A stretch of DNA of 64,000 bases from Sabethes cyaneus. Taxonomy: Eukaryota > Arthropoda > Insecta > Diptera > Culicidae. Numbering within the stretch: position 1 is the first letter of the stretch; each line of letters begins with the position of its first letter. Shown here one piece after another: positions 23,425-33,198 of the stretch. The stretch spans positions 71,987,338 to 72,051,337 of the forward strand of contig NC_071354.1 in NCBI RefSeq assembly GCF_943734655.1, in the 5' to 3' direction. The notes under the pieces were generated by a model. The model ran no database searches, was not told where the DNA came from, and saw only the letters and a program-made list of their open reading frames with translations. A program made the translations under genes and the position numbers.

Positions 23425-24000
23425 TTTCATGGGGGTTAAAGACAAATTTCCTCAAAACTCGAGAACTAATCAAGCAAATGGAACCAAATTTGGCATGTGA
23501 AAGTTTCAGAAGGCAGGATTTTTTTCTATGATGTACTGAGACCCTTTCTAAGAGGGGGGCTCTCATCCAAATGAAATGCAAATTTACTCAGAACTCGAGA
23601 TCTAATCAAGCAAATGGAACCAAATTTGGCATGTGGTGGTTTCAGAAGGCAAGAATTTCTTCTATGATGAATTGAGACCCCTCCCATCTTTAAGATGGGG
23701 GCTCTCATACAAATAATATACAAATTTTCTCATAACTCGAGAACTAATCAAGCAAAAGGAACCACATTTGGCGCGTGACGGTTTTTGGAGGTAAGATTTA
23801 TTTCTATATTGTACTGAGACCCCTTCTTCTTCTAAGAGGGGGGGCTCCCATACAAATGAAACATAAACTTCCTCATAACTCGAGAAATAATCAAGCAAAT
23901 GGGGTTCCATTGTAGGCATTTGGCATGTAGGTATTTTATGATGGTTTGAGGATAAGGACTCTCATACAAATAAAACAGAAATTTTTGCGTGTGAGCCATA
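23425..24000 (-). repeat. Tandem ~125-bp units of the CAGA-family element
   Basis: Four to five degenerate units, each with AACTCGAGAACTAATCAAGC, AAATGGAACCAAATTTGGC, a CAAGAATTT-type stretch, GAGACCC and a G-rich block followed by CATACAAAT. The same units occur at 63720-64000 in the same orientation and at 55560-56260 inverted. The CAGA-bearing terminus is not present here. Confidence 0.75.
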
Positions 24001-24009
24001 TTTTCTGCT

Positions 24010-24555
24010 ATGAAACAAGCGGTAAGCTGTGAAAGTAAACTAGTAAAATCTTCTCGGAGCAAAAGACAGTGAATCGATGCCGCTAACTTACGTGCCTGTT
24101 GCCATTCATGTCAAAAGAGAAGGACATTCGTATGGCACGTCATTTTTGCGATGAATGTGCTTTGACTTTAATGTTATTTGTAATCAATGGCCCTTTTAAA
24201 GGCCACAAGCGAGTTAAATTAAGATTATTGATGTCATGTCAAACTACGCATAATCCTATTCAATAAAATAATCTGTGGATTGGTCATTCATACTATTTCA
24301 TCCTTTATGATGCACACCAGTGATTTAAAAAAATTATATGTCTTATTGGTTGCGGGCCTCGTACTTATGAACCCCCGTCCACGTATTTTCAAAGCGGCCA
24401 TTGCATTCAATAAAGAATTGAATTTGAATATTTCGCTCTTGTATTTTAAAAATTCAAATAAATAATGGCATTAACATTAAATATAAATATGCCAGAAATG
24501 CAGTTTACATTAGTCCTTGATCTAATGATCTCATACAGTCCTACGTCAACCTTTC
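24010..24555. other. Unassigned stretch with imperfect histone-like stem
   Basis: No gene recognised. GGCCCTTTTAAAGGCCACA at about 24190-24208 superficially resembles a histone mRNA 3' stem-loop, but one stem pair is mismatched and no histone coding sequence precedes it. Confidence 0.3.
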
Positions 24556-24559
24556 GTAC

Positions 24560-25355
24560 AACCTTTAGGGCTGTATATCTTGGAGTTTTTTCCTCCTTTT
24601 CTTGCTCGTTTTTCCAGCAGGCAGAAACCGCTGTTTCCTTTTTCTCTTCTTCCCCTGTTACATCATTCACCTTTTTCATTCCTGATTTTCGTCAAGTTTT
24701 TGTCTTTTATGTTCCATTTTTCGTCTTTTCTCTATGTTTATTCTTAATTTTCAGGCTCGTTTTACCACTTTTCCAGTCTGGCATTTTGTATTCTATCCCG
24801 TTAACCCCTTTTCTATTTTTTTTTGTTTTCATCTATTCCGGTCTTCTTCATGTTCCAGCTTTTCCTTCTTTTCTGTCACATTCCCTTTTTCATTTCATCC
24901 CATTTGTCTTCTGTTTCAATTTTTTCACCCCAATTTTCTTTTTCTGTTTTCGGTTCTCAATTTTCTGCCTCCCACATTTTCTCCTTTACTTTTCCTCCTT
25001 TCCTAATTAAGTTTTTTCTCTTTTGTTCCGTTTTTTCTCCCTTTCTGTCCAGTTTGTCGTCGTTTGCTTTCTCGTTTTCTATATCGTTTTGCATTCTATT
25101 CTTTCATTTGTCTTCTTTTCCTTAACTTTTTTACCCAGTCTCTTCTTTTTTCGCTTCGTTTTCCCTTTCTCTTCTTTCCACATTTTTCTCGTATTACGTC
25201 ATGTTTTGCCTTCTTCTGTGTTACTGTGTTTTTTTTTTTTCGATTATCTTTTTTTCATGCCAGTTTTTCTGCTTTTACCCTCTCGTGGTTTTCTCGTTTT
25301 CTATCCTGTTTACCCAGTTTTTATCACGTTTCCCTACGTTCTCATTACCGTTTTG
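24560..25355 (+). repeat. ~0.8-kb pyrimidine-rich tract B
   Basis: Strongly strand-asymmetric: runs of T and C with only isolated purines, built of variants of TTTTCTCGTTTTCTATCCCG. Open frames encoding only Phe/Ser/Leu-rich strings follow from composition. Probably a degraded minisatellite; it may form purine-pyrimidine triplex structures. Confidence 0.7.
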
Positions 25356-25531
25356 ACGTAGGACTACGTCTTACCGCAGGGTGTCATTCCAGAATTTGTA
25401 TTCTAGTTACCATCTCTAAAATATAAAAGATTTTGAACGCTAGTAGCTCTGCCAATTATCAATGGATTATGATGGTTTGAATACCGATCGACTCATAATA
25501 CATGCAGCGATTATGTGAATTTTATTATAAG

Positions 25532-25553
25532 TTTTATTTTCAATCACTAAATA
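25532..25553. repeat. 22-bp target duplication, left copy
   Basis: Starts TTTTATTTTCAATCACTAAA and recurs at 26500-26521. Confidence 0.8.
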
Positions 25554-26499
25554 AGCGTGTAGGGCGCTATATCTCTGCATATTAGCGTTGATAAGAGGAC
25601 ATGCTTATCAACTTAGGGACTATATTAGCTCGTTTTATTGTGCCTGACTTTTATTTTCTGGTGGATTACAAGCCACCGTGAGTCTTGCATGCGTATAGTA
25701 TTTTTCGATATAAATTAACAAATCATGGTTGTTTATGTAGTACCATTACATTATATTAAATTTATTAAATTTACAAAAAAGGTGTATTTGTGATCTTAAT
25801 TTTCGTAATTACTGACTACAAGAAACTAGTTTCAAATAAATAGTTTCAAATAAATAGTGTATGGAAATTTAGCATCGTTTGTTTTTGTGCCTCGTTTGTT
25901 GCATTATTCCACACCGAAACCGCGCGTAGTTTTCGACAAATTACATTTCAATTAAATTGGATCTTTATCTAGCTCCCCCTTCTACTAACAACAATTCCTT
26001 TCCCGAAATGCTTGTGAAGATGCAGAGGATTCCCTGGTCTTTAGTAGCAAAAAGTATTGGACTAACATTCCTTTCCATCCCACCAGGACCTGCATTCGGA
26101 CGAGGCCGGCGTCGGTATTGATCAGCATGCAGGGACCTGATAAGGTTGCAAAGCAAAGCAAAGCCTAGATTTTACATTTAGTTATTGAACTTGACCTTCT
26201 CTTTTTATACGACAGACTTCGCAGCCAGCTGTTAGAGTACAGGACAATTGCAGGACCAGTTACAATGATTCTATTGACTTTAACAGCCTCTCCCAGCCGA
26301 GATTCGAACATACGACGACTGGCTTATTAGGCCAGTGTCATACCTCGAAGCCAACCGGGAGGATAAGGTTGCACAATGAGGAATAGTGTGTTGTCCCAAG
26401 CATGCCTTTTCCAGCCATCATTTTGCAATTTTCATCGATCCTGGTTAGTAACGGAGTAGCAGCACACGGGCGGTATCCTAGGCTTATGCTTATGCTTAT
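25554..26499 (+). mobile_element. GCTTAT-tailed retroposon, copy 1 (with nested SINE)
   Basis: Starts AGCGTGTAGGGCGCTATATC and ends in GCTTATGCTTATT, bracketed by a 22-bp direct repeat. A second copy with the same start and the same tail lies at 47845-48488 with a different flanking duplication, so both ends are real element ends. After removing the nested SINE and its target duplication, this copy is about 723 bp. The right 300 bp (from TCTAGCTCC) and the left 280 bp are shared with copy 2; the middle differs. In the minus direction both copies share an open stretch (NLIRSLHADQYRRRPRPNAG), which may simply reflect recent ancestry. No RT; family not recognised. Confidence 0.75.
26151..26361 (-). 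mobile_element. tRNA-type SINE (SINE200-like) inside retroposon
   Basis: On the minus strand starts CCTCCCGGTTGGCTTCGAGG, with a tRNA-like region including an internal promoter B box (TATGTTCGAATCTC) and ends in TTTGCTTTGC units. It is flanked by the 12-bp duplication GATAAGGTTGCA (26139-26150 and 26362-26373). The unoccupied site is seen at 48356-48367. It resembles SINE200 of Anopheles from memory. Confidence 0.85.
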
Positions 26500-26606
26500 T
26501 TTTATTTTCAATCACTAAATAGTCACTAAATGATCACTTTGCTTTACAGGTAGAGAGGACAGTTAAATACACCATCTGTTTATTGTGATTTCCATTTACA
26601 AAAAAG

Positions 26607-26884
26607 TGACAAAATCCGATCATCCCAACAGGTCAAAGATTCTTTGCGTTGTTTAAACCTATACCAATTTGGTATCTGTGCTTGGGAAGTACGCCCGAAA
26701 GAGTGATGATGTCTCCTCATCCCAAGAATTTTTTCGTATGGCGGTTAAACCTAGACCAAATTGCTGCCTGCGTTGGAAAAATGCACCAGAAAAGTGACAA
26801 AATCTCCTTATCTCAACGTTGAAGTTTCTTAACGACAATTAAACCTAGGTCAATTTGATATCTGTATTGGAGAAGTTGGTACCG
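26607..26884 (+). repeat. Three tandem ~92-bp units
   Basis: Units start near 26607, 26701 and 26791. Shared elements are GTGACAAAATC, a CATCCCAA/CATCTCAAC block, TTAAACCTA(T/G)ACCAA, CTG(T/C)(G/A)TTGG and a GAAGT(A/T) end. Divergent, about 65-75% by eye. An inverted, better-conserved relative of unit 1 lies at about 57395-57490. Confidence 0.6.
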
Positions 26885-27295
26885 TACGACTGAATGGGAT
26901 TCTATATGTTAATAACTTTTTCATTTCATTGGAAGAGTAATGAAAATAGAATGTATTTTGTTATGGCAAGGATCTGCCTTTGAGAAAAAGAGATCGAATT
27001 TGTAAAATGTCGTCATCGAGGAAAAGGGTTGGCAAATAAAAACAAATATTAAATCAATAATGTTTTCTCGTTGCTCAATATTGAAAACTGAGATTTCTCG
27101 TCCTGAAGTACTGATTGATTTATCAATTTTCTTGAGTACAATTTCCATATTTTAAGTTTTCATACAAATAATTTGAATAAGCTATCTCTTAACAATATGA
27201 AAACCAATTTTGCGTGGTCCTACGTTAACATGGCGGTAATGTCTTAACAGACTGTTTGCTCGCACAGCGTACTGTTTGGTTCATGGCTTTTGAAA
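26885..27295. other. Unassigned AT-rich stretch
   Basis: No feature recognised; the 75-codon minus-strand frame at 26921-27148 has no known motif. Confidence 0.4.
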
Positions 27296-27299
27296 TAGG

Positions 27300-27465
27300 C
27301 AAATATTCAAAGAAACTTGAACTTGAAATTAAACTTAAAGTAGGAATTGCAATTGGATATCGATTGTATTTAGAATTACTTTGTACTTTGTATTTAGAAT
27401 TGTACTTGAAATACGACTTGAATTTGGACTTCAAATTAAGCTTAAGTTAGATTTGAAACTAAACT
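27300..27465 (+). repeat. Degenerate ACTTGAA/ATTTGAA minisatellite
   Basis: Irregular repeats of AACTTGAACTTGAAATT and AGAATTACTTTGTACTTTG type, about 9-18 bp periods. Confidence 0.5.
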
Positions 27466-27499
27466 ATTCGACTAATAAATATAACGAATAACAGTAGTT

Positions 27500-27740
27500 T
27501 AGTCAAAGGTTCACCATGATTCACCAGGTTCACTGCGGTCCACAGAAGTTGAGTTCGAATCCGGTAATAATTGACTCCTAGTAAAATTTGGTCTGATCAG
27601 CGGATCCCCCAGCTAGGGTAAAGGGAAACAGTACACATACTGAATAAGCGTGTTGCTTCAATGACCCTTCCTTACCTAATTTTCCGCACTTTCCCCCTTC
27701 ACGTCTTGTCCCACTCTGTTTGAATACTATAAACACCTTT
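27500..27740 (+). mobile_element. Degenerate tRNA-type SINE
   Basis: Contains a good B box (GAGTTCGAATCCGGT at 27550-27564) and downstream a CTTTCCCCCTTCACG-type pyrimidine stretch. A similar B box followed by similar TTCC/CCCT-rich sequence occurs at 59690-59900. A box and borders are unclear. Confidence 0.45.
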
Positions 27741-27744
27741 GTTT

Positions 27745-29915
27745 CATTACTTTCTTCTACCGTTTTAACCGTCGATATGCAATCGTTAAAAAAATTACCG
27801 TTTAAAAGTTAATTAGACGTCTGAGGTCAAAACAAAAACACGTGGTTGGTCTATTGAAATGCGAATTAACGATACGTTGACAATCCCTGATGCTCGGATT
27901 GTCGTTTCAAATATGAACCGTAGTTCTAGAATGAATCCACATTTACAACCTACAATAATTCCAAAGGAATGTGATGATCATTAAATATTAACATCGATCC
28001 CATCTAGCGTCCGTCGGATGTGATTCCTCAAGCAAACCGATCCGTAAGCCGTAAAGGGATTACCAGCTTTTAAGTTGTAATCCACGCTACTCATTTTTTT
28101 GCCCTCACTAGAACACAACCTGTTCTAACGGACTGTGCTGCAGTTGGACAAATATTAACCTACGGAATAGCCACTCGTACGAAAGATTGCAGCGGAACAT
28201 GTTGGCGGGATGAAGGTGGCACTATTGATTCCTGTTGCAATGCCCCGCTGTGTACCGTTAGGTGTTTTACATCTTAGCGGCAACAACAACGTGTCGAACA
28301 CCGCTCAATGTTGGCAGGCACGTGCAAACATTGACTACACGGAATCCGTCTGCCAGCAGTCGCTGCTCTCGTTACGCTGCTTTATCTATGCTAGTGGATG
28401 CCGTGAAGGTGGCCACACCGCTCGGAAAAGAAAGACAGATCTGATGCGAGATGCGAGATAAAACCATTAAAACCCATTTGCAGAAGGGCCCAATCGGCTT
28501 GAAGCGCGTTATACTTTCCAAATGATCAAGTCACGTCGCTCGAGTCGCTCGGAATCCCACCTGAGCTTGCATAGAAAGCATAATTTGCAAACATTTAATT
28601 AACAATTAGCGTGCAGCAGGAAAACCCGCACATACACATACGGGCAACGCTATGCGGGAGCGCCGCAACCTTCCGAGCAGCCGCAGGAGGTCTATCGATC
28701 AGCGTATCGTATCTTGATTCAATCCGTTCAGCAAAAGGTTTGGAAGCAGCCGAAAGAAAGTTCCTCCCCTCCCACCGATTGCAATGATTATCGACCCCCA
28801 TTGAGTGTGTAATTACCCATTATCGCTTGCCGACTAAGAAGCAATGCGGCGAATCACCAAGAAGCTTAGGAAGGAACACGCGGCGAGCCAATTCGCGTGC
28901 GGCCACTATACACGATGGCGGCTGTTTGGCTACATTCAGAGAATCGTGTACCAACAACTTGTAAACACGCTCTCGTATACGTATTATCAGAAGACCAGAC
29001 CTAGCTTCAGGGGTAGGCGTAAATTTTAATGCAGCCGCACGGAGCTTATCCAGAGAAGCTCTTGTTTCGCGTAATCACAGCCTTGCGCCGTCGCGTCGGT
29101 TGCGTTGCAGCAGGTTCCGATTCCGGGCGGGTGGGTGTCAAGGGTTTAACCACTTTTTTTTTTCTTGCAAGCCACGGTTCAGCGAAGCAATGAGACTTCG
29201 TTTCCTGTATCATTTAGCATATTACCACATCGAGCAACAATGGTGGTATTGTATTCGGTAAGCTGAACCTGCGGCCGATCGCGAAGATCGATGAGCGTTT
29301 ATACCCTTTTTGTAGCGAAGCCCCCTTCGGTAACCCGGCTATTGACAGGCGGATTTGCTTCCATGCACGCAACTTTGGTGCAATTTGATTTACAATCGAT
29401 CGTTTCATGGTAAGTGCCGGCGGTGTAGGTACTTTTGTTCGTTATTTTGCGGCTGGTAGTCAATTTAAAAGTTAAACTACTTGTAACGCGGTACCTACTT
29501 ACACTTTCACGATTTTTCTGCAAATGGACAAAGTTAAAAAATTTCCGATTTGTTACTCGAGTTCAATTGAGTGTACAAAATAACAATTACACGAAATTTA
29601 GAAAATTTGCTGTTTGAAAACAAACGACTACGACTTGATTAGGCAAAATCCATATTTCAATGCGTAACGAAAATGGTAATGTCGTTATTGAATATTGGCA
29701 GAAATTTAAAAGCAGACATTGAACAGAAATAGAAAAATGAACGCTCACAGAATGCATTCATTGATTAGTCAAAAACTTTGTTGAAAGAAGATGAATTATT
29801 CACGATGAAAAACAAAATATTTCACTTCCAATTTTTTCAAAGAATGGAAATCAATTTTAAAATTTCGGTATAACTACTAGTTACTTACTACAGCTTAGAT
29901 AGATAGCAGAAAGAA
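27745..29915. other. 2.2 kb unassigned sequence
   Basis: No shared repeats recognised. The block 28100-29110 is richer in G/C with several CpG-containing stretches and may be host sequence (for example a regulatory or intronic region). Open frames at 28210-28461 and 28844-29029 lack recognisable domains. Confidence 0.4.
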
Positions 29916-29931
29916 TATAAAAGCCAAAAAA

Positions 29932-30063
29932 CTGGGGTCAGTCCTGGCGTAGTGGTTAGCATTCATGCCTCTCACACCGAGGACCCGGGTTCAAATCCCA
30001 ACCCCGCAGAAGTCACGAATGACCCAAGCTGGTTAAAGTGACTATAACCAAAAAAAAAAAAAA
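29932..30063 (+). mobile_element. tRNA-derived SINE (Feilai-like) with poly(A) tail
   Basis: Starts CTGGGGTCAGTCCTGGCGTA, has an A box (GTAGTGGTTAGCA) and B box (GGGTTCAAATCCC), then a short non-tRNA body and an A run of about 17-19. It is flanked by a 13-bp duplication AAAAGCCAAAAAA (29919-29931 and 30064-30076). The pol III boxes look intact. It resembles Aedes Feilai from memory. Confidence 0.9.
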
Positions 30064-30241
30064 AAAAGCCAAAAAAGCATGGTGCCTAATTCTGCGCGCG
30101 TTTACCTTTCAGTCAAAACTTCCAAATTCCTGTGAATTTTTATCTTAATTGACACACCTATGAAAATATGTGTACACAGAGCAATTCATTTGAGCATGTT
30201 ATGATTTTTAAGGAAAATAGGCGATGCGCAGAATTAGGAAC

Positions 30242-30600
30242 TAGAGATGGTCGGGTAGCGGAAAATTTGCCTGAAACCCGCACCCGTACCCGTACCCGCC
30301 GGGCTCAGGTCGGGTTCGGGTATTGAAAAAAAATAATTTGCGGGCTCGGGTCGGGTACGGGTTCTTAATTTTTGTTTTTGAAACCGGGTACGGGTCGGGT
30401 CGGGTATCTCTATTGCCCACATTTAACATTAAAGATGGTCGGGTACCCGGGCCCGTCCCGTACCCGACGGGTTGCGGTCGGGTTCGGGTATCAAAAATAA
30501 TAAATTTGCGGGTTCGGGTCGGGTACGGGTTTTTAATTTTTTTCTTGATCGGGCACGGGTCGGGTCCGGGTATTCAGATTTTCATACGCGACCATCTCTA
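30242..30600. mobile_element. hAT-like MITE made of GGGTCGGGTACGGGT repeats
   Basis: Ends TAGAGATGGTCG and CGACCATCTCTA (one extra base on the right arm side) are inverted. The 8-bp duplication TTAGGAAC is at 30234-30241 and 30601-30608, fitting hAT transposition. The interior is nearly all GGGTCGGG/GGGTACGGG blocks separated by T-rich spacers, arranged as two related halves that each start with GATGGTCGGGTA (30246 and 30435). G-run density suggests G-quadruplex potential. Confidence 0.85.
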
Positions 30601-30609
30601 TTAGGAACC

Positions 30610-30708
30610 ATCCCAAGTAACAATTTGGGTTTTATTACACTCTTATGATGGCATTTAAGATCAAAACCGCCATAAGAGTACAATAAAACTCACATTGCTG
30701 CTTGGGAT
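30610..30708. mobile_element. 99-bp palindromic mini-MITE
   Basis: ATCCCAAG at 30610-30617 is inverted at 30701-30708, and most of the two arms pair (ACTCTTATGATGGC against GCCATAAGAGTA). The left arm (49 bp) is found at 32059-32107 with one difference. Confidence 0.7.
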
Positions 30709-30955
30709 GCTTTTACGGTACCATATACTGAATCAATTGTAAACCTAAATAATAGCGTCTTTAAATGACTTACCAGGTTACTCAAATTCTGCAAAGAGAG
30801 GAAAAACAATAAAAAGGATTAGAAATTGATAGCAACGTTTTTCAATAGGATGTTATGGAAATTCGGACTGCTCAAGTTATAACAATACAAACTGTTGGTT
30901 ATACAAATACCGCAGATTCCACTAATATTTCATTTTGAAGAAGCCTAAACCATAA
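30709..30955. other. Unassigned
   Basis: AT-rich, no feature recognised. Confidence 0.4.
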
Positions 30956-31210
30956 TTTCGAATTGGTCCGCAAACGGACATTAGGCATAATAGATGTCAA
31001 GCATAATGGACGATAGACATAATGGATTTTAGTCATAATTTACAACGCTTCGCTTTCTTATGAGTTCGCGTTGGGCCCATCATGAGCTACGTCACAATAC
31101 AAAGACAACCAGGCCGCCCATTTGGCATAAAGTCATTTGTCATAATGCTGTTTGGCACAACGTCATTTGCCATAAAACCACTGACATAATTATAGTGGTC
31201 CATTTGGCAT
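30955..31210. repeat. TTGGCATAA/ TAATGTC short-motif repeat array
   Basis: Variants of CATTTGGCATAA, ATTAGGCATAAT, GACATAATGG and CATTTGCCATAA recur about ten times over 250 bp, interrupted by a non-repeat stretch near 31040-31110. Degenerate minisatellite or element body of unknown family; compare 55195-55345. Confidence 0.6.
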
Positions 31211-31479
31211 AATTCCGTAAAAAGTATTTTATGACATTTTACAGTTGGTACAGGGTGAGATGGCCGCAGGCCGCAAGTGTTGCAAGCGATACGCCGTCGG
31301 GAGCGCAGGCCACCACAAGTAGATCTGCCATCTTATGATTCAAAACGACATATCAAACTTCATGCATTTTGACGTGAGATTATATTCTTTTTCACAACAT
31401 ATTGTGATGCGTAACAAAAAGTCAGATTTATAACGCTTATAAATCAAAATTCCCACGATGGGTTTCAACTGACAAGTTG

Positions 31480-32052
31480 CTATCATGCATGGACTGTAGT
31501 GTGACTGGGCCTGGCAGGGCTCCTTCTTCTGGTTACGCGACCGTTGAGCGCACAATAAAGATTTAATTCTAGGTCACAAATGTGATCAACGTATTGCAAT
31601 GCATCACCCAAAATTGAGCATTCGAAGGTAATCAGGTTCCGTGTGTGGTAGAATGTGATTGCGTTGCACTGGGGACACTGACCAAGAGCATTGTCCAAAT
31701 TATTCGTACACCGCGCTTGTGATTTCAGACTCTGTGATTTCAAACTCTGTGACTTCCGATAGTCGAGAACGGTTTTTACATGCAGGTTTTTGGCATGCAG
31801 GTAGTAGCAGTATAGAAAGCTTATTGATGAACAGTGTGAAAAACAAAGGTCCTAATTTGGTTCCTTGAGGAATTCCCGTTGGGTTGCAAAAAAAAATTGC
31901 AACACTTCTATACCAGAATTTCCGAGTTTTTCCATTCGACACAACATAATTTTATGGTCAATACTTTCAAAGCTAGCATTACGAACAGTGTATACCGCGC
32001 TCAAGCAACAATGTGAGATTTTTTGTACTCTAAGGTCGGTTTTCATGACCAA
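31480..32052 (-). pseudogene. Jockey/CR1-like reverse transcriptase remnant
   Basis: Minus-strand reading gives VYTVRNASFESIDHKIMLCR, MEKLGNSGIEVLQFF, then (frame change) PTGIPQGTKLGPLFFTLFIN, and further on CNAITFYHTRNLITF and LGDALQYVDHICDLELN. These are RT blocks in order, but the catalytic YADD segment between them is missing. Confidence 0.7.
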
Positions 32053-32058
32053 TATTGG

Positions 32059-32107
32059 TCTTAAATGCCATCATAAGAGTGTAATAAAACCCAAATTGTT
32101 ATTTGGG
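32059..32107 (-). repeat. Half copy of palindromic mini-MITE
   Basis: 49 bp matching the reverse complement of the left arm at 30612-30660 with one difference (ATTTGGG versus ACTTGGG). Confidence 0.7.
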
Positions 32108-32249
32108 CATCTACTTGCGTACTTTCCTCCTCTTGAGTAAGAAACTATGCTGGTCGATGGTAATATAAAACGCGCTACACCTAAACAGTGCAGGGTAGGG
32201 CAGTACCAGGTGGGCTTTGTGGGGGCCCGTGCTACTACGAAATTTTTTC

Positions 32250-32695
32250 TCTCCGACAAATCCTCCACAAAAGTCATCAGTACAACGTGCCCATGCTTCA
32301 TGTATCAATGCATTTCAGGGCAGCATACGATACAGTCGATCGCGAACAGCTATGGCAGATAATGCATAACAGACGCGTCTGATCAAAACTACCCTGGAAC
32401 GAGTATGTTCTACGTGCGTGCTTCGGGGGCACTCTCGAGTCCTTCAGAATCGCGCAGAGGGTTGCGGCAAGGGGATGGACTGTTCAACATCGCTATTGAA
32501 GGTGCCATTCGGTGAGCGGGCATCGAAACGAGGGAACAATCTTCAGCAAGAGTAGTCAACTCCTAGCCTTCGCAGACGACCTCACAGACTATTAACCTTG
32601 GGATGGCAGAGGGAATCTAAGCCAGGCGAAAAACGCAGACTAGGAGGATTGGGTTACAAATTAATGCGTCGAAAACCAAATATATGGTACAAATA
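32250..32695 (+). pseudogene. RTE-like RT fragment A
   Basis: Across several frames: RAAYDTVDREQLWQIMHN (32325-32370), RGLRQGDGLFNIAIEGAI (32455-32510), LAFADD (32560-32580) and INASKTKYMV (32660-32690). It ends where a second, independent copy of overlapping RT sequence begins. Confidence 0.65.
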
Positions 32696-32703
32696 TATGG
32701 TGG

Positions 32704-33198
32704 CCAAGTTTGCTGTTCAACATCGCTTTGGAGGGTGTGATAAATAGAGCGGGGATAGACACGAGTGGCACGATATTCACGAAGTCCGTCCAGCTTCTTG
32801 GGATCGCTGACGACGTTGACATTATTACACGTACCTTTGAGAGGATGGCGGAAACGTACATCGGACTGAAAGCTGAAGCCAAACGGATTGGACTTGTCAT
32901 TAATGTATCGAAAACAAAATACATAAAAGGAAGAGGTTCTAGAGAAGTGAATGCTGACGTCCCTCCCCGGATTCACTTAGACGGTTATGAAACCAAGGTG
33001 GTAGAAGAGTTCGTGTATCTGGGCTCACTGGTTACCGCAGACAACGACACCAGCAGAGAAATACAAACACGCATTATGGCAGAAAATCGTGCTTACTTTG
33101 GACTCCGTAGGACGCTGCGATCGAACAAAATTTGCCACCGCACGAAGTTAACAGTCTACAGGACGCTGATTAGACCGGTAGTCCTTTACGGCCTAGAG
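32704..33198 (+). pseudogene. RTE-like RT fragment B, 5' half (split by gypsy element)
   Basis: One frame open from about 32704 into the LTR: LLFNIALEGVINRAGIDTSG, LLGIADDVDIITRT, RIGLVINVSKTKYIKG, VVEEFVYLGSLVTADND and RTLIRPVVLYG. The RT active site reads ADDVD. The frame is cut at 33198 by the LTR; it resumes after 43950. With its partner the copy lacks frame damage in this region, so it was a rather young RTE-like insertion. Only the palm and thumb part is present at the 5' side. Confidence 0.8.
33195..33198. other. Gypsy target duplication AGAG, left
   Basis: AGAG directly precedes the left LTR and is repeated at 43951-43954 right after the right LTR. A 4-bp duplication fits Ty3/gypsy integrases. 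Confidence 0.85.

Noticed and set aside
24188..24210. Histone 3' stem-loop candidate
   Set aside because: One stem pair is mismatched, the downstream element is not seen, and no histone coding sequence lies upstream.
24465..25361. Phe/Ser-rich membrane-like open frames
   Set aside because: Three overlapping frames have the same character; explained by T/C-rich DNA.
30242..31210. CRISPR-like arrays in the short-motif repeats
   Set aside because: Repeats are contiguous and degenerate, without unique spacers, in a eukaryotic context.
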